In this document: positions 48,551 to 60,109 of the stretch, in pieces
Layout of the letters: the number at the start of each line of letters is the position of its first letter
How positions within the stretch are numbered: the stretch's first letter is position 1
Assembly: GCA_030522415.1 (NCBI GenBank)
Contig: CM060131.1
Location: 682,001 to 746,000 of the forward strand
Direction: 5' to 3'
Length of the DNA stretch: 64,000 bases
From: Channallabes apus
Taxonomy: Eukaryota > Chordata > Actinopteri > Siluriformes > Clariidae
Position numbers and translations under genes: made by a program
The notes under the pieces: model-generated
What the model was told of the DNA's origin: nothing
What the model saw: only the letters and a program-made list of their open reading frames with translations
Database searches by the model: none

Positions 48551-48616
48551 TATGAGGATATATGCGCATATATGAAACCTATATGCAGTATATATGCATA
48601 TATATGATAATATATA

Positions 48617-50236
48617 CAGTGGTGTGAAAAACTATCTGCCCCCCTCCTGATTTCTTATTCTTTTGCATGTTTGTCACACAAAATGTTTCTGATCATCAAA
48701 CACATTTAACTATTAGTCAAAGATAACACAAGTAAACACAAAATGCAGTTTTTAAATGAGGGGTTTTATTATTTAGGGAGAAAAAAAATCCAAACCTACA
48801 TGGCCCTGTGTGAAAAAGTAATTGCCCCCTGAACCTAATAACTGGTTGGGCCACCCTTAGCAGCAATAACTGCAAACAAGTGTTTGCGATAACTTGCAAC
48901 GAGTCTTTTACAGCGCTCTGGAGGAATTTTGGCCCACTCATCTTTGCAGAATTGTTGTAATTCAGCTTTATTTGAGGGTTTTCTAGCATGAACCGCCTTT
49001 TTAAGGTCATGCCACAACATCTCAATAGGATTCAGGTCAGGACTTTGACTAGGCCACTCCAAAGTCTTCATTTTGTTTTTCTTCAGCCATTCAGAGGTGG
49101 ATTTGCTGGTGTGTTTTGGGTCATTGTCCTGCTGCAGCACCCAAGATCGCTTCAGCTTGAGTTGACGAACAGATGGCCGGACATTCTCCTTCAGGATTTT
49201 TTGGTAGACAGTAGAATTCATGGTTCCATCTATCACAGCAAGCCTTCCAGGTCCTGAAGCAGCAAAACCACCCCAGACCATCACACTACCACCACCATAT
49301 TTTACGGTTGGTATGATGTTCTTTTTCTGAAACGCTGTGTTACTTTTACGCCAGATGTAACGGGACACGCACCTTCCAAAAAGTTCAACTTTGGTCTCGT
49401 CGGTCCACAAGGTATTTTCCCAAAAGTCTTGGCCATCATTGAGATGTTTTTTAGCAAAATTGAGACGAGCTTTAATGTTCTTTTTGCTTAAAAGTGGTTT
49501 GCGCCTTGCAAATCTGCCATGCAGGCCGTTTTTGCCCAGTCTCTTTCTTATGGTGGAGTCGTGAACACTGACTTTAATTGAGGCAAGTGAGGCCTGCAGT
49601 TCTTTAGATGTTGTCCTGGGGTCTTTTGTGGCCTCTCGGATGAGTTGTCTCTGCGCTCTTGGGGTAATTTTGGTCGGCTGGCCACTCCTGGGAAGGTTCA
49701 CCACTGTTCCATGTTTTTGCCATTTGTGGATAATGGCTCTCACTGTGGTTCGCTGGAGTCCCAAAGCTTTAGAAATGGCTTTATAGCCTTTACCAGACTG
49801 ATAGATCTCAATTACTTTTGTTCTCATTTGTTCCTGAATTTCTTTGGATCTTGGCATGATGTTTAGCTTTTGAGGTGCTTTTGGTCTACTTCTCTGTGTC
49901 AGGTAGCTCCTATTTAAGTGATTTCTTGATTGAAACAGGTGTGGCAGTAATCAGGCCTGGGGGTGACTACAGAAATTGAACTCAGGTGTGATAAACCACA
50001 GTTAAGTTATTTTTTAACAAGGGGGGCAATCACTTTTTCACACAGGGCCATGTAGATTTGGAGTTTTTTTTCTCCCTTAATAACGTAAACATTCATTTAA
50101 AAACTGCATTTTGTGTTCAATTATGTTATCTTTGACTAATAGTTAACGGTTTTTGATGAGCAGAAACATTTAAGTGTGACAAACATGCAAAAGAATAAGA
50201 AATCAGGAAGGGGGCAAATAGTTTTTCACACCACTG
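48617..50236 (-). mobile_element. Tc1-like transposon, 1620 bp, structurally intact
   Basis: Perfect-looking CAGTGGTGTG.../...CACACCACTG ends, TA on both sides (48615-48616 and 50237-50238), ~210-bp IR/DR inverted repeats and a full transposase ORF. It is absent from the matching place in the right arm (about 56700-56715), so it inserted after the palindrome formed. Same family as 25370-26979. Confidence 0.96.
48835..49857 (-). CDS. Tc1-family DDE transposase, 340 aa, apparently intact
   Basis: Cut-and-paste transposase acting at TA sites. Residues ~1-115 form two helix-turn-helix units (KGYKAISKALGLQRTTVRAI and STIRKRLGKNGLHGRFARRK). The catalytic domain has D153 (WTDETK), D244 (QQDNDPKHTSK) and E279 (SPDLNPIE), with exactly 34 residues between the last two (DD34E). 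A glycine-rich YGGGSVMVWG box lies at ~187-196. Length and the C-terminus (AAKGGPTSY) are as usual for full-length family members. The ATG at 49857 starts the expected MPRSKEIQEQ. No stop or frameshift is seen, so it may be functional. Expression is unknown. Confidence 0.96.
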   Translation of the reverse strand: MPRSKEIQEQMRTKVIEIYQSGKGYKAISKALGLQRTTVRAIIHKWQKHGTVVNLPRSGQPTKITPRAQRQLIREATKDPRTTSKELQASLASIKVSVHDSTIRKRLGKNGLHGRFARRKPLLSKKNIKARLNFAKKHLNDGQDFWENTLWTDETKVELFGRCVSRYIWRKSNTAFQKKNIIPTVKYGGGSVMVWGGFAASGPGRLAVIDGTMNSTVYQKILKENVRPSVRQLKLKRSWVLQQDNDPKHTSKSTSEWLKKNKMKTLEWPSQSPDLNPIEMLWHDLKKAVHARKPSNKAELQQFCKDEWAKIPPERCKRLVASYRKHLFAVIAAKGGPTSY

Positions 50237-50559
50237 TATGCTGCATATATGTGTATATATGCCACATGTAGGCAACATTGAGGTGCATATATTTGCATAT
50301 ACAGGCCATATAGGTCTCATGTATTGCTTCTTTATATCCACATATAAGCCCTATATGTACATACAAGATATGTCTCCTATGGCAGGATCTGGTCATTTTA
50401 GCTCATATCTCATTTTGGCAACTGTCATACATGATGCCTAGCTCATATTTTCTATTATCAAGGCAATAACTAAGAACTAACAAAAAAAATGCAAAAAACT
50501 AATCCTAATTGCCCACATACAGTATATGAGGATATATGCACATATATGAAACCTCAGTC

Positions 50560-51030
50560 TCAGTGAAAATCTTTTTGAAACACGTCACTAAAATTAACTG
50601 AAATGAGAAATATATCTATAGAAAGTTTAAAGTGTCTACTTTTAAATGATGCAAGTCACATTGAAAACAAATATTCTCAGTTTATGTAATCCATATAAAC
50701 CAAGGAGAGGCACAGAATTTCTGTCACACTTATATGCTAAAGACCAGATGCAGGACACGCCCATCACACGGAAATCAGTCCGGGTAATTTACATACTAGG
50801 CCACGCCCCCGGACACCGGCATGAAAAACGAACACAGAGAGACAGGCTTGAAAATACTCCGATTCAGTGAGTTTTCTGCACGTTTTGGAAGATGGCACGC
50901 GCTTACACATCCGAGGAAACTCTTCAGAATGTTCTGGAATGTTTACATTTACCTCAGAAGAAGACTGTGTGACTCCGACGACGAACGGGAGAATTTTGAA
51001 CAGAGAATAGACCCATGCTACACTGGGTAA
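50560..51030 (+). mobile_element. piggyBac-like 5' segment with possible first exon (left arm)
   Basis: 50565-50730 is related to the interior of the MITE at 2892-3613. An ATG follows at 50892 (MARAYTSEET). An alternative frame gives an acidic stretch (CDSDDERENFEQRIDPCYTG) and then a donor-like ACTGG|GTAAGT at 51026/51027. An acidic N-terminus before the first intron is common in piggyBac transposases. The two frames do not join without a shift, so this copy is broken. No catalytic domain is present nearby. Confidence 0.45.
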
Positions 51031-52395
51031 GTTATTAAGTCTTATATAACTCGTATTCTGATAATATTAAACTAATATTAGTAAATATTTTCCTCACTAC
51101 AGCTAGCTCTTGTCAGCTTGTGTGACACATTGGCTTTCAATGCCATTTATATAGTTTAGGTAAATCATGCTAACATGCTGCCTCATGTAGCACAAACATG
51201 ATATTTCCCGGTGGCTAAGCTAATGCCTTATGGAGTTTACAGATGTTTATATTCACCTTGTTTTGGATAGCTTTAGATTATGGTTGCTAATGTGTATTTG
51301 GCTCCATTTTGGTTAGCTTATAACACTGCTATCGGTAATGTTATTTAGCACAAACAAGCTAGTTCCAGGTGGCTAAAATACTGCCTTACGTAGGATATGT
51401 CCTGTGACTGCGTACAACCAGCACATGGGGAGTTGATCACTCTGATCAGCTATTACAATACTATACTACACAGCACAAAACAATGAAGTCGTACAGAAAT
51501 ATTTCTCTACACTGCTTGGACATTGCTCCCACCAATGCTTACCCTGCATGTATGTTTTGTACAGGTTTTTTTTTTATCTTGCACTGTTTTACCCTGAATG
51601 TCCGTTCTTTTTCAGTTTTTATTTTGTACTGTTCCTGTTGCAGTTTTACCCTGCATGTATCTTCATCATTAATCTGCATTTATACATAAAATCCTATTAA
51701 CTATTGGGAAGATAAACATAAGAATCAGTATGAAACATGAAAAGTTTCTAAAAGTTGCCAATAAATTAATATTGTGATGTGAAATAATTTTTCAGATTGA
51801 AGTTATAAAGGGCTCTGGGGTGTTTTGCCAGGCAGAAGCGTGGAGAGCAGCCCGCCTTGCCACCTCTGCTACTGCCATGGTACGGAATCTGCTGCTGGGC
51901 TCCTTCGACTTGGAGACTTGACCAAATTAAAAAGGTAGCCATTATTGGTGAGTAAATGCATAATGCGTTGAGAAGGGAAAACAAAACATTTAAGACTTTA
52001 CAAGTTCACCACTTTAACCATAGCCTACTTGTATCAATGTTTATTGTATAATGTTTTACATTATATTGCGCTGTAAGGTGTGTAGTCCTCTATTTTGTAG
52101 AACATATAGTGTTGCAAATAACCTCGTGGCACTAATTGTTGTTGTCTGAAGTTTTAATAAATAATAATAATGCTGTCAAAAATGTCATAAATAGATTTTC
52201 TTTATCAATTAACTTCTATTAACTAAATAAAAATTTAAATGTAAATTTTTTAAAGTTTAATGGAATGGCTGTGTGAAAGATGCTGAAGCTGACGTGCCTC
52301 TGGTCTTTTATATTAATGTTGTTCGGAAGCCTGTGTAATGATGTAGTTTCGACATCTATCGACTGAACAGCGTTTTTTCGACTTGTTTTCATGTT
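51031..52395. other. Left-arm unique sequence, no gene recognised
   Basis: Mirrored by 54495-55911 in the right arm. It contains TAGC-like motifs (GGCTAAGCTAATGCC) near 51210 but no protein homology. The right arm has ~140 bp (54830-54960) that are absent here. Confidence 0.5.
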
Positions 52396-53149
52396 ATTGT
52401 TGTTCAGCAATGGCATGGACGTGATGTTTTGGCAAAAGAAGGGTGGGATGGTGGTTGATGGTGACTGAAAGCGGTGACTGAGTAGATTGGACGTCACAGC
52501 AGCTCGTGAAAAGGCAGAGCTACTTTATGCAGGCTGTGTGCATTCTACTGTGGATTGACTGTTTTGAATCTTATATGGTAGTTACATAGCCCCTAGACCT
52601 CAGTTACCATGAAAAAAGCCATGAAATTTCACTTTTGACCATATGGGATCTTAAACAAGGACGTCATCTTTTTTTTAAATTATTGTTTGTTCAGGGAGGA
52701 ATTATAGACCACAATGTCAGCATGATCTTGCGTTGTTTCCTTATCACTTCTTGTGTGCGTTTGGCTGTAGGTTGCACACCAGACAGAGTTGTTGGCGATT
52801 CATCCTATTGTAAAGTCATGCAGTGTGTAATCTCCTGTCGCCAATTCATTGTGCAGTGTGAACACAGCAGCAACTAAATGCTACCACAGATAGTACAGTG
52901 TGAAAACAATGGTGATCCGATGACTTTGAAAATCATGCAGTGTGAGTTTGAGGAGAAGGTAAAAAGCAATACAAAACAAATAATGTACAGTTTATGTTGT
53001 CATTACTTTGCTCTCAAACTAAATGCAATGTAATAATAGGCGTTATTTAATAATAACATTAACAGTGCAGCATGCATCTAACTCTGGGTAAAAAGCTTAT
53101 AATAAAATGACCAAAATAAGTCTTCATGTTAAGAATAAATATGCAATCA
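52396..53149. other. Palindrome loop, left part
   Basis: Single-copy within the window. No gene was recognised; one 80-codon open frame (52635-52877) has no visible family features. Confidence 0.4.
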
Positions 53150-54342
53150 GTCAAAAAAAAATTTGCACATTTCATCCGACCAATAAAAGAAGTGTTTTTA
53201 ATACAAAAAAAGTCAACCTTCAAATAATTATGTTCAGTTCTGCACTCAATACTTGGTCGGGAATCCTTTTGCAAATTATTGTGTCTTGCGTCTCTCAACT
53301 TTCTCTTCACAATATCCCACAGATTCTCTATGGGGTTCAGGTCAGGAGAGTTGGCAGGCCAATTGAGCACAGTAATACCATGGTCAGTAAACCATTTAGC
53401 AGTGGTTCTGGCACTGTGAGCAGGTGCCAGGTCGTGCTGAAAAATGAAATCTTCATCTCCATAAAGCTTTTCAGCAGATGGAAGCATGAAGTGCTCCAAA
53501 ATCTCCTGATAGCTAGCTGCATTGACCCTGCCCTTGATAAAACACAGTGGACCAACACCAGCAGCTGACATGGCACCCCAGACCATCACTGACTGTGGGT
53601 ACTTGACACTGGACTTCAGGCATTTTGGCATTTCCCTCTCCCCAGTCTTCCTCCAGACTCTGGCACCTTGATTTCCGAATGACATGCAAAATTTGCAACC
53701 TGTAGCCCATTTCCTGTACACGGTGGCTCTGGATGTTTCTACTCCAGACTGAGTCCACTGCTTCCGCAGGTCCCCCAAGGTCTGGAATCGGTCCTTCTCC
53801 ACAATCTTCCTCAGGGCCCGGTCACCTCTTCTCGTTGTGCAGCGTTTTCTGCCACACTTTTTCCTTCCCACAGACTTCCCACTGAGGTGCCTTGATACAG
53901 CACTCTGGGAACAGCCTATTCGTTCAGACATTTCTTTCTGTGTCTTACCCTCTTGCTTGAGGGGGTCAATGATGGCCTTCTGGACAGCAGTCAGGTCGGC
54001 AGTCTTACCCATGATTGCGGTTTTGAGTAATGAACCAGGCTGGGAGTTTTTAAAAGCCTCAGGAATCTTTTGCAGGTGTTTAGAGTTAATTAGTTGATTC
54101 AGATGATTAGGTTAATAGCTCGTTTAGAGAAACTTTTCATGATATGCTAATTTTTTGAGATAGGGATTTTGGGTTTTCATGAGCTGTATGCCACAATCAT
54201 CAATATTAAAACAATAAAAGGCTTGAACTACTTCAGTTTGTGTGTAATGAATCTAAAATATATGAAAGTCTAATGTTTATCAGTACATTACAGAAAATAA
54301 TGAACTTTATCACAATATGCTAATTTTTTTTAGAAGGACCTG
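53150..54342 (-). mobile_element. Tc1/mariner-type element, internally deleted, in the palindrome loop
   Basis: The right end reads TTTTTAGAAGGACCTG followed by TA (54343-54344), preceded by a long subterminal region (CATTACAGAAAATAATGAAC). The left inverted repeat is missing. Unlike the 1620-bp Tc1 family, its ends begin CAGGTCC. It contains the transposase pseudogene below. Confidence 0.85.
53240..54012 (-). pseudogene. Tc1/mariner transposase with two internal deletions
   Basis: The open frame starts MGKTADLTAVQKAIIDPLKQ (DNA-binding part, CSQSAVSRH, GRKKCGRKRCTT). At RATVYRKWATG it jumps to CKFCMSFGNQGARVWRK, losing ~60 residues including the first catalytic Asp. It keeps FQHDLAPAH (second Asp) and SPDLNPIENLW (third residue, Glu). 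After RDARHNNLQ the C-terminal ~60 residues are missing and the frame reads on into 3' non-coding sequence to 53059. It is non-functional. Confidence 0.9.
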
Positions 54343-54344
54343 TA

Positions 54345-54494
54345 TGTGTTATTTCACAATCTGCAAATGTTGTCCTACAATGTACATATTCAATGCTATG
54401 AAAACAAATGTACTTAATGTAACAATGTAGTCTGTTATGTGCAAAAAAAAAAAAAAACCTGTAGGACCAAAAAAATAAATAAATAAAAACATGA
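54345..54494. other. Palindrome loop, right part
   Basis: Short AT-rich stretch with a poly-A run (~54441-54455). Nothing was recognised. Confidence 0.4.
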
Positions 54495-55911
54495 AATAAC
54501 ATGAAAACAAGTCGAAAAACGCTGTTCAGTCGATAGATGTCGAAACTACATCATTACACAGGCTTCCGAACAACATTAATATAAAAGACCATTGGCACGT
54601 CAGATTCAGCATCTTTCACACAGCCATTCAATTAAACTTTTAAAATTTACATTAAAAATTTAATTAATAGAAGTTAATTGATAAAGAAAATCTATTTGTC
54701 ATTATTTTTGACAGCATTATGATTATTTATTAAAGCTTCAGACAACAACAATTAGTGCCTCAAGGTTATTTGCAACACTATATGTTCTACAAAATAGAGG
54801 ACTACACACCTTACAGCGCAATATAATGTGGCTTTAGAAGAGGAAAGGTAGGATTAAGAAGTGAGCAAGTGATGAATTAGTATTATACTGTAGGTCCCAA
54901 GCAGATACAGTAATAATAATGGGTGCCCTACCTTATGCAGTCTCCATTGATGGCTAATAAACATTGATACAAGTAGGCTATGGTTAAAGTGGTGAACTTA
55001 TAAAGTCTGAAATGTTTTGTTTTCCCTTCTCAACGCATTATGCATTTACTCACCAATAATGGCTACCTTTTTAATTTGGTCAAGTCTCCAAGTCGAAGGT
55101 GCCCCGCAGCAGATTCCGTACCATGGCAGTAGCAGAGGTGGCAAGGCGGGCTGCTCTCCACGCTTCTGCCTGGCAAAACACCCCAGAGCCCTTTATAACT
55201 TCAATCTGAAAAATAATTCCACAATCACAATAATAGGAATAGGATTTTATGTATAAATGCAGATTAATGATAAAGATACATGCAGGGTAAAACTGCAACA
55301 GGAACAGTACAAAATAAAAACTGAAAAAAGACGGACATTCAGAGTAAAACAGTGCAAGATAAAAAGAAAAACTGTACAAAACATACATGCAGGGTAAGCA
55401 TTGGTGGGAGCAATGTCCAAGCAGTGTAGAGAAATATTTCTGTACGACTTCATTGTTTTGTGCTGTGTAGTATAGTATTGTAATAGCTGATCAGAGTGAT
55501 CAACTCCCCATGTGCTGGTTGTACGCAGTCACAGGACATGGAAATGTCCTACATAAGGCAGTATTTTAGCCACCTGGAACTAGCTTGTTTGTGCTAAATA
55601 ACATTACCGATAGCAGTGGTATAAGCTAACCAAAATGGAGCCAAATACACATTAGCGACCATAATCTAAAGCTATCCAAAACAAGGTGAATATAAACATC
55701 TGTAAACTCCATAAGGCATTAGCTTAGCCACCGGGAAATATCATGTTTGTGCTACATGAGGCAGCATGTTAGCATGATTTACCTAAACTATATAAATGGC
55801 ATTGAAAGCCAATGTGTCACACAAGCTGACAAGAGCTAGCTGTAGTGAGGAAAGTATTTACTAATATTAGTTCAATATTATCAGAATAAGAGTTATATAA
55901 GACTTAATAAT

Positions 55912-56410
55912 TTACCCAGTGTAGCATGGGTCTATTCTCTGTTCAAAATGCTCCTGTTCGTCGTCTGAGTCACACAGTCTTCTTCTGAGGTAAATGTAAA
56001 CCCCTCCAACTTTCCAGAACATTCTGAAGAGTTTCCTCGGATGTGTAAGCGCGTGCCATTTTCCAAAACGTGCAGAAAACTGACTGAATCGGAGTATTTT
56101 CAAGCCTGTCTCTCTGTGTTCGTTTTTCATGCCGGTGTCCGGGGGCGTGGTCTAGTATGTAAATTACCCGGACTGATTTCCGTGTGATTGGCGCGTGGGC
56201 GTGTCCTGCCTCGGGTCATTAGCATATAAGTGTGACAGAAATTCTGTGCCTCTCCTTGGTTTATACGGATTACATAAACTGAGAATATTTGTTTTCAATG
56301 TGACTTGCATCATTTAAAAGTAGACACTTTAAGCTTTATATAGATATATTTCTCATTTCAGTTAATTTTAGTGACGTGTTTCAAAAAGATTTTCACGGAG
56401 TCTGAGGTTT
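55912..56410 (-). mobile_element. piggyBac-like 5' segment with possible first exon (right arm)
   Basis: Mirror of 50560-51030. Here the exon-like frame includes nine extra bases (GTTGGAGGG on the minus strand) and reads CDSDDEQEHFEQRIDPCYTG. The left arm appears to have lost these bases. The donor-like GTAAAT is weaker in this arm. Confidence 0.42.
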
Positions 56411-56765
56411 CATATATGTGCATATATCCTCATATAATGCATGTGGCCAATTAGGATTAGTTTTTTGCATTTTTTTTGTTAGTTCTTAGTTATTGCCTTG
56501 ATAATAGAAAATATGAGCTAGGCATCATGTATGACAGTTGCCAAAGTGAGATATGAGCTAAAATGACCAGATCCTGCCATAGGAGACATATCTTGTATGT
56601 ACTTATAGGGCTTATATGTGGATATAAAGAAGCAATACAGGAGACCTATATGGCCTGTATATGCACATATATGCACCTCAATGTTGCCTACATGTGGCAT
56701 ATGACATTACCATATATATGCATATATACTGCATATAGGTTTCATATATGCGCATATATCCTCAT

Positions 56766-56964
56766 ATTTACATTTACATTTAGGCATTTGGCAGACGCTC
56801 TTATCCAGAGCGACTTACATTTTTATCTCATTATACATCTGAGCAGTTGAGGGTTAAGGGCCTTGCTCAAGGGCCCAACAGTGGCAACGGTGGTTGTGGG
56901 GTTTGAACCTGGGATCTTCCGAACCATAGTCCAATGCCTTAACCACTGAGCTACCCCTGGCCCC
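56766..56964 (-). mobile_element. tRNA-derived SINE (right arm)
   Basis: The mirrored copy of 48354-48550, with the same truncation and the same flanking minisatellite. The B box reads GGTTCAAACC on the minus strand. Confidence 0.9.
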
Positions 56965-57099
56965 ATATAGGTGCGGTTATATGCGCATATATACTGCATA
57001 TAAGTTTCATATATGCGCATATGTCCTCATATAGGTGCGGATATATGCGCATATATACTGCATATAGGTTTCATATATGCGCATATATCCTCATATAGG

Positions 57100-57375
57100 T
57101 TCTTTCCATGTGGGGCACGCACACTGCTCTGGGTCAGACACAGACAACGGGAAACAGGAACTAAGCTCTCAAACAAATGCTTCCCAACAGAATACCGTAG
57201 GTCGCATTGCCAAAATTCTTTCACCGTGAGTGGCAGGAACTTCCAGACGACAACATATTGAATTCTCATGCCTGTAGAGTGTATTATAATGACGTGGTCG
57301 ACAGTGTAAAAACACCCTCCGATGTTAAATGCGAGCCGAAAATTGAGTACTTTTGAACGGCAAACAGGAATTAAG
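57100..57375. repeat. 219-bp satellite monomer in right arm
   Basis: Contains CCAGACGACAACATATTGAA and CAAATGCTTCCCAACAGAAT, matching the array monomers at 4230-5945. The mirrored copy is at ~47940-48190. Confidence 0.85.
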
Positions 57376-57806
57376 CTCTCAAGTGAGTAAACTAGACAGC
57401 AAGGTAAATACACAAAACTTACCGTCAAATTATTTTTTTTCCTCAATAACTCATATTATTCATATATATATATATAATTTTTTATTTTTTATTATTTTTT
57501 ATTTTTTTAAGCACCATGGCAAATCTCTCGTAGTCAATTTTTTAACCTGTTTTAAACACATACACACATGCATACACATTTTTATAGAAATGCACTTAGT
57601 TAATTTAATTTGCCTTACATTGTTGAATGAGGATGGGTTCCAAAACCAAAAATCAACATTGATTCAATGTTTGTCTTTTCAACACAGAAAAGCATTGAAT
57701 TATCAACATTGATTCAACATTATTTAGCATTGAAAAATCAACCTCAACCAAAATGATGATTCTGATGAAATTTCAACATTGAATCAATGTCACCTTGCTA
57801 TCTGGG

Positions 57807-58871
57807 ATTGTATCTATGGAAGATTGTAGGACATTTCAAAACATATGTTGCATATCTGTACATTTGTAAAAGTCACATTTCCAAAAATTTAGGACCCACC
57901 TTCTGTCATTCATAAACAACTACCACTCCAAGTTTTTAGAGCATTGTATAGTTCTAACCTTTTGTTTGTTTTTCATTCTTTAGATGCACTACAACAACAA
58001 CAGCTGAAAGCTGAAGAAAAGGAGGCCACAGAGTTTCTTTGCTTCAACAGTTCAGAAATGGCTTCGTTATGCCCCAGAACGGCTGGGGGGAATTGCTCGT
58101 GGTGGAAAACCATAAGTTCAGACTCATGTCTTATTATCTGTTTTGCTGAGTAAATACATTTCAACTTACGAATAATGTTTCAGTCATCTGTTGTGTTTCT
58201 GACTTGGTTGTTTCTACTTGCATTTGACTGAATTTTGCTGAGGCAGGCTGCCATTTTTATATTATGGTTTTCCAGTCTCTTCTCTTGGCAGTTAGATTCT
58301 GTTTTATGAATTCAGAATTAACAATCTCTTCTAATAGTTCTCTTCTAAAAAGTCATTTTGTCATCCAGTTTATAATAATTTGTATGTAAGTTGTAGTGTG
58401 TTTTATTATATAGTTGTTTTATTGTAATTGTGATGTTACTTCCTGTTTAAATGGGTATGGAGCATAAATAAATAAATATGTTTAAATGTAAACTGAAGAA
58501 TGTTGAGTTACTGACTTTTTGTTTAAAAAAAAAAAAAGCTTTTCAGCCCTACATGGTCTCTGATTTAAAGAAATAAATCAAAACGGACATGATTTACTGT
58601 CATAGAATCTTGCTGTTTATAAAGCAAGACTAAACTATAATTGCTTCAATGTTGATTCAATGTAAAATAAGTGATTGAATTTACGTTGAACAAACATTGA
58701 TTTTATGCCCATCTTGATCTATTTTTCATCATTGAAATAACATTATTTCAAGGTGCAAACCTGATGAAAAATCAACATTTAACATTGAAATTTCAACATT
58801 GATTCAATGACAAGTTGGTTGATGCTTTAATGTTGATTCAACGATGATTCAATGTTGTTCTGCTATCTGGG
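57807..58871 (+). other. Extra segment between two CCCAGATAGC-type right ends
   Basis: Lies outside the palindrome but inside the outermost terminus. It has TTGATTCAATGTT repeats at 58640-58860 like the other ends. At ~57983 a pyrimidine tract and TTTAG precede an exon-like stretch. One frame reads KRRPQSFFASTVQKWLRYAP and RLGGIARGGKP before a stop near 58098; another is open to 58153. I do not recognise the product. It could be the last exon of the element's own lost gene or a chance frame. Confidence 0.4.
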
Positions 58872-59704
58872 ATGCTTTCCCTCACAGTCAATCTTTTGCA
58901 CTTGGATTTCCCACGCTCAGTCACGCCGCCTGACAGCAAGAGACACTACTCAACGGGAAAGGGCTGGAGAAAAAAACTGAAGAAATGAGGTTTTGATTCG
59001 CTTTTGCACATTTTTTCCCCAGAGATGACAGTGCTAAAAATTTTTTGAAGACATTATTCAGAGCAAAAGTGTACGGAGGGATGTCCAGAAAAGTGTATTG
59101 TCCATTTATGGAATGAAGATGGAACAACCAAAACCTATAATGGAAGGCTTGAAAAGAACAAACAAGAAAAAACAAGAACAAATTTGGCTATTGGGATGCT
59201 GGTGGTTCATAAATGATGCTGTGGACCACGATGCATCAATGTATCAACTGGCTGTTGCCTTAATATTAGACGATTTTATTTTTTTAAAATAAAGCTAATG
59301 TTATTTTTAGGTCATGTTATATATAATTTTAATTATTACATTATTAAGTTACAGGCAGTTGGGTTTGTTTATTTAGTGTATTATATACAATATAATGTAT
59401 ATTATATATGTATATTTCTAATATAAGTTATGATATTGATATATTTAACCTTTTTGTGCAACATACACTGTATTTATCATTAAATAAAATACTAAATATA
59501 AGTTTATTGTGCTTTCATCTGCTCATATTTATTTTTAATAAATACTGTATACTTCAATAGTTTACCTGAAGTTTGCCAAATATTAATTTGCATATCTGCT
59601 GCTTGCTTTTATTTGAGGAGCCAAAGTCTCCCCCTTGTTGAACTTAACTAATTATTAATTTATTAGTAATTAATATTAATACTAATACGTATGTTCCATA
59701 TAGC
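58872..59704. other. Intergenic AT-rich DNA
   Basis: The first ~60 bp may continue the gypsy flank cut at 47479. The rest shows no gene or recognised repeat. Confidence 0.4.
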
Positions 59705-59830
59705 AAATACACTACCGTTGAAAAGTTTGGGTTCACTTGCAAATTTCTTTGTTTTTGTTTAGTGATTTATTTTCTACATTCTACAACAATACTGGGGATT
59801 CCAAAACACATATGGAATTCTGTATGCTGC
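59705..59830. mobile_element. DNA-transposon end fragment (ACTACCGTTGAAAAGTTTGG)
   Basis: This resembles the inverted terminus of a Tc1-type family common in fish (form CACTACCGTTCAAAAGTTTGG). Only ~120 bp remain and there is no coding part. Confidence 0.55.
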
Positions 59831-60109
59831 CTTATCAAAATATGCTATCATACAGTGAATGAAATGATTCGCACTACCCTATGGAAAGATGCTACATGCT
59901 AAATGGGTATATGCACTGTAACAGTAAGTGGGGCATGTTTTGAAACATTGTAGCGTTTTATTGGAGAATTTAAGGCTAGCATACTCTGATATATAAATAT
60001 CCCCTCCAAGTAATGCTCTTAACAAAATAATTCAGTACATATCCAACAAACTAAATGAAACACTTATAGTCAACATGGATTCAAAATAAAATACGTAGAA
60101 TTCAACATG

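Larger units (their letters stand above)
47480..52395 (+). repeat. Left arm of giant palindrome
   Basis: Without the 1620-bp Tc1 inside it, this arm is ~3.3 kb, matching the right arm. Order from the outside: TTGAATCAATGTTGA terminal block, (TA)n, 219-bp satellite monomer, TATATGCGCATATA minisatellite, SINE, minisatellite, [Tc1], piggyBac-like 5' segment, then a unique ~1.4-kb stretch ending near CGACTTGTTTTCATGTTATT. Confidence 0.92.
54495..57806 (-). repeat. Right arm of giant palindrome
   Basis: Inverse of the left arm without the Tc1. Arms match with scattered substitutions and small indels, for example AACGGGAG.ATTTTGAA versus AACAGGAGCATTTTGAA in the piggyBac-like exon. The duplication is therefore not new, but both arms are still easily aligned by eye. 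Confidence 0.92.
47480..58871. mobile_element. ~11.4-kb composite palindromic element with CCCAGATAGC termini
   Basis: The left end is AT|CCCAGATAGCAAGG, followed by TTGATTCAATGTTGA repeats. Right-facing ends GCTATCTGGG|AT occur twice, at 57806 and 58871. All three ends abut AT, which would fit a 2-bp AT target duplication. The inside is dominated by an inverted duplication (arms 47480-52395 and 54495-57806). No transposase for this family was recognised. It could be one giant non-autonomous element or nested insertions. Confidence 0.7.

Noticed and set aside
51483..51689. Open frame of 68 codons mirrored at 55247-55453
   Set aside because: Preserved in both palindrome arms only because the DNA is duplicated. 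It has no recognisable domain and differs by frame-neutral changes too few to judge.
59098..59292. Small open frame of 64 codons
   Set aside because: AT-rich intergenic sequence with no homology, splice context or start context of note.
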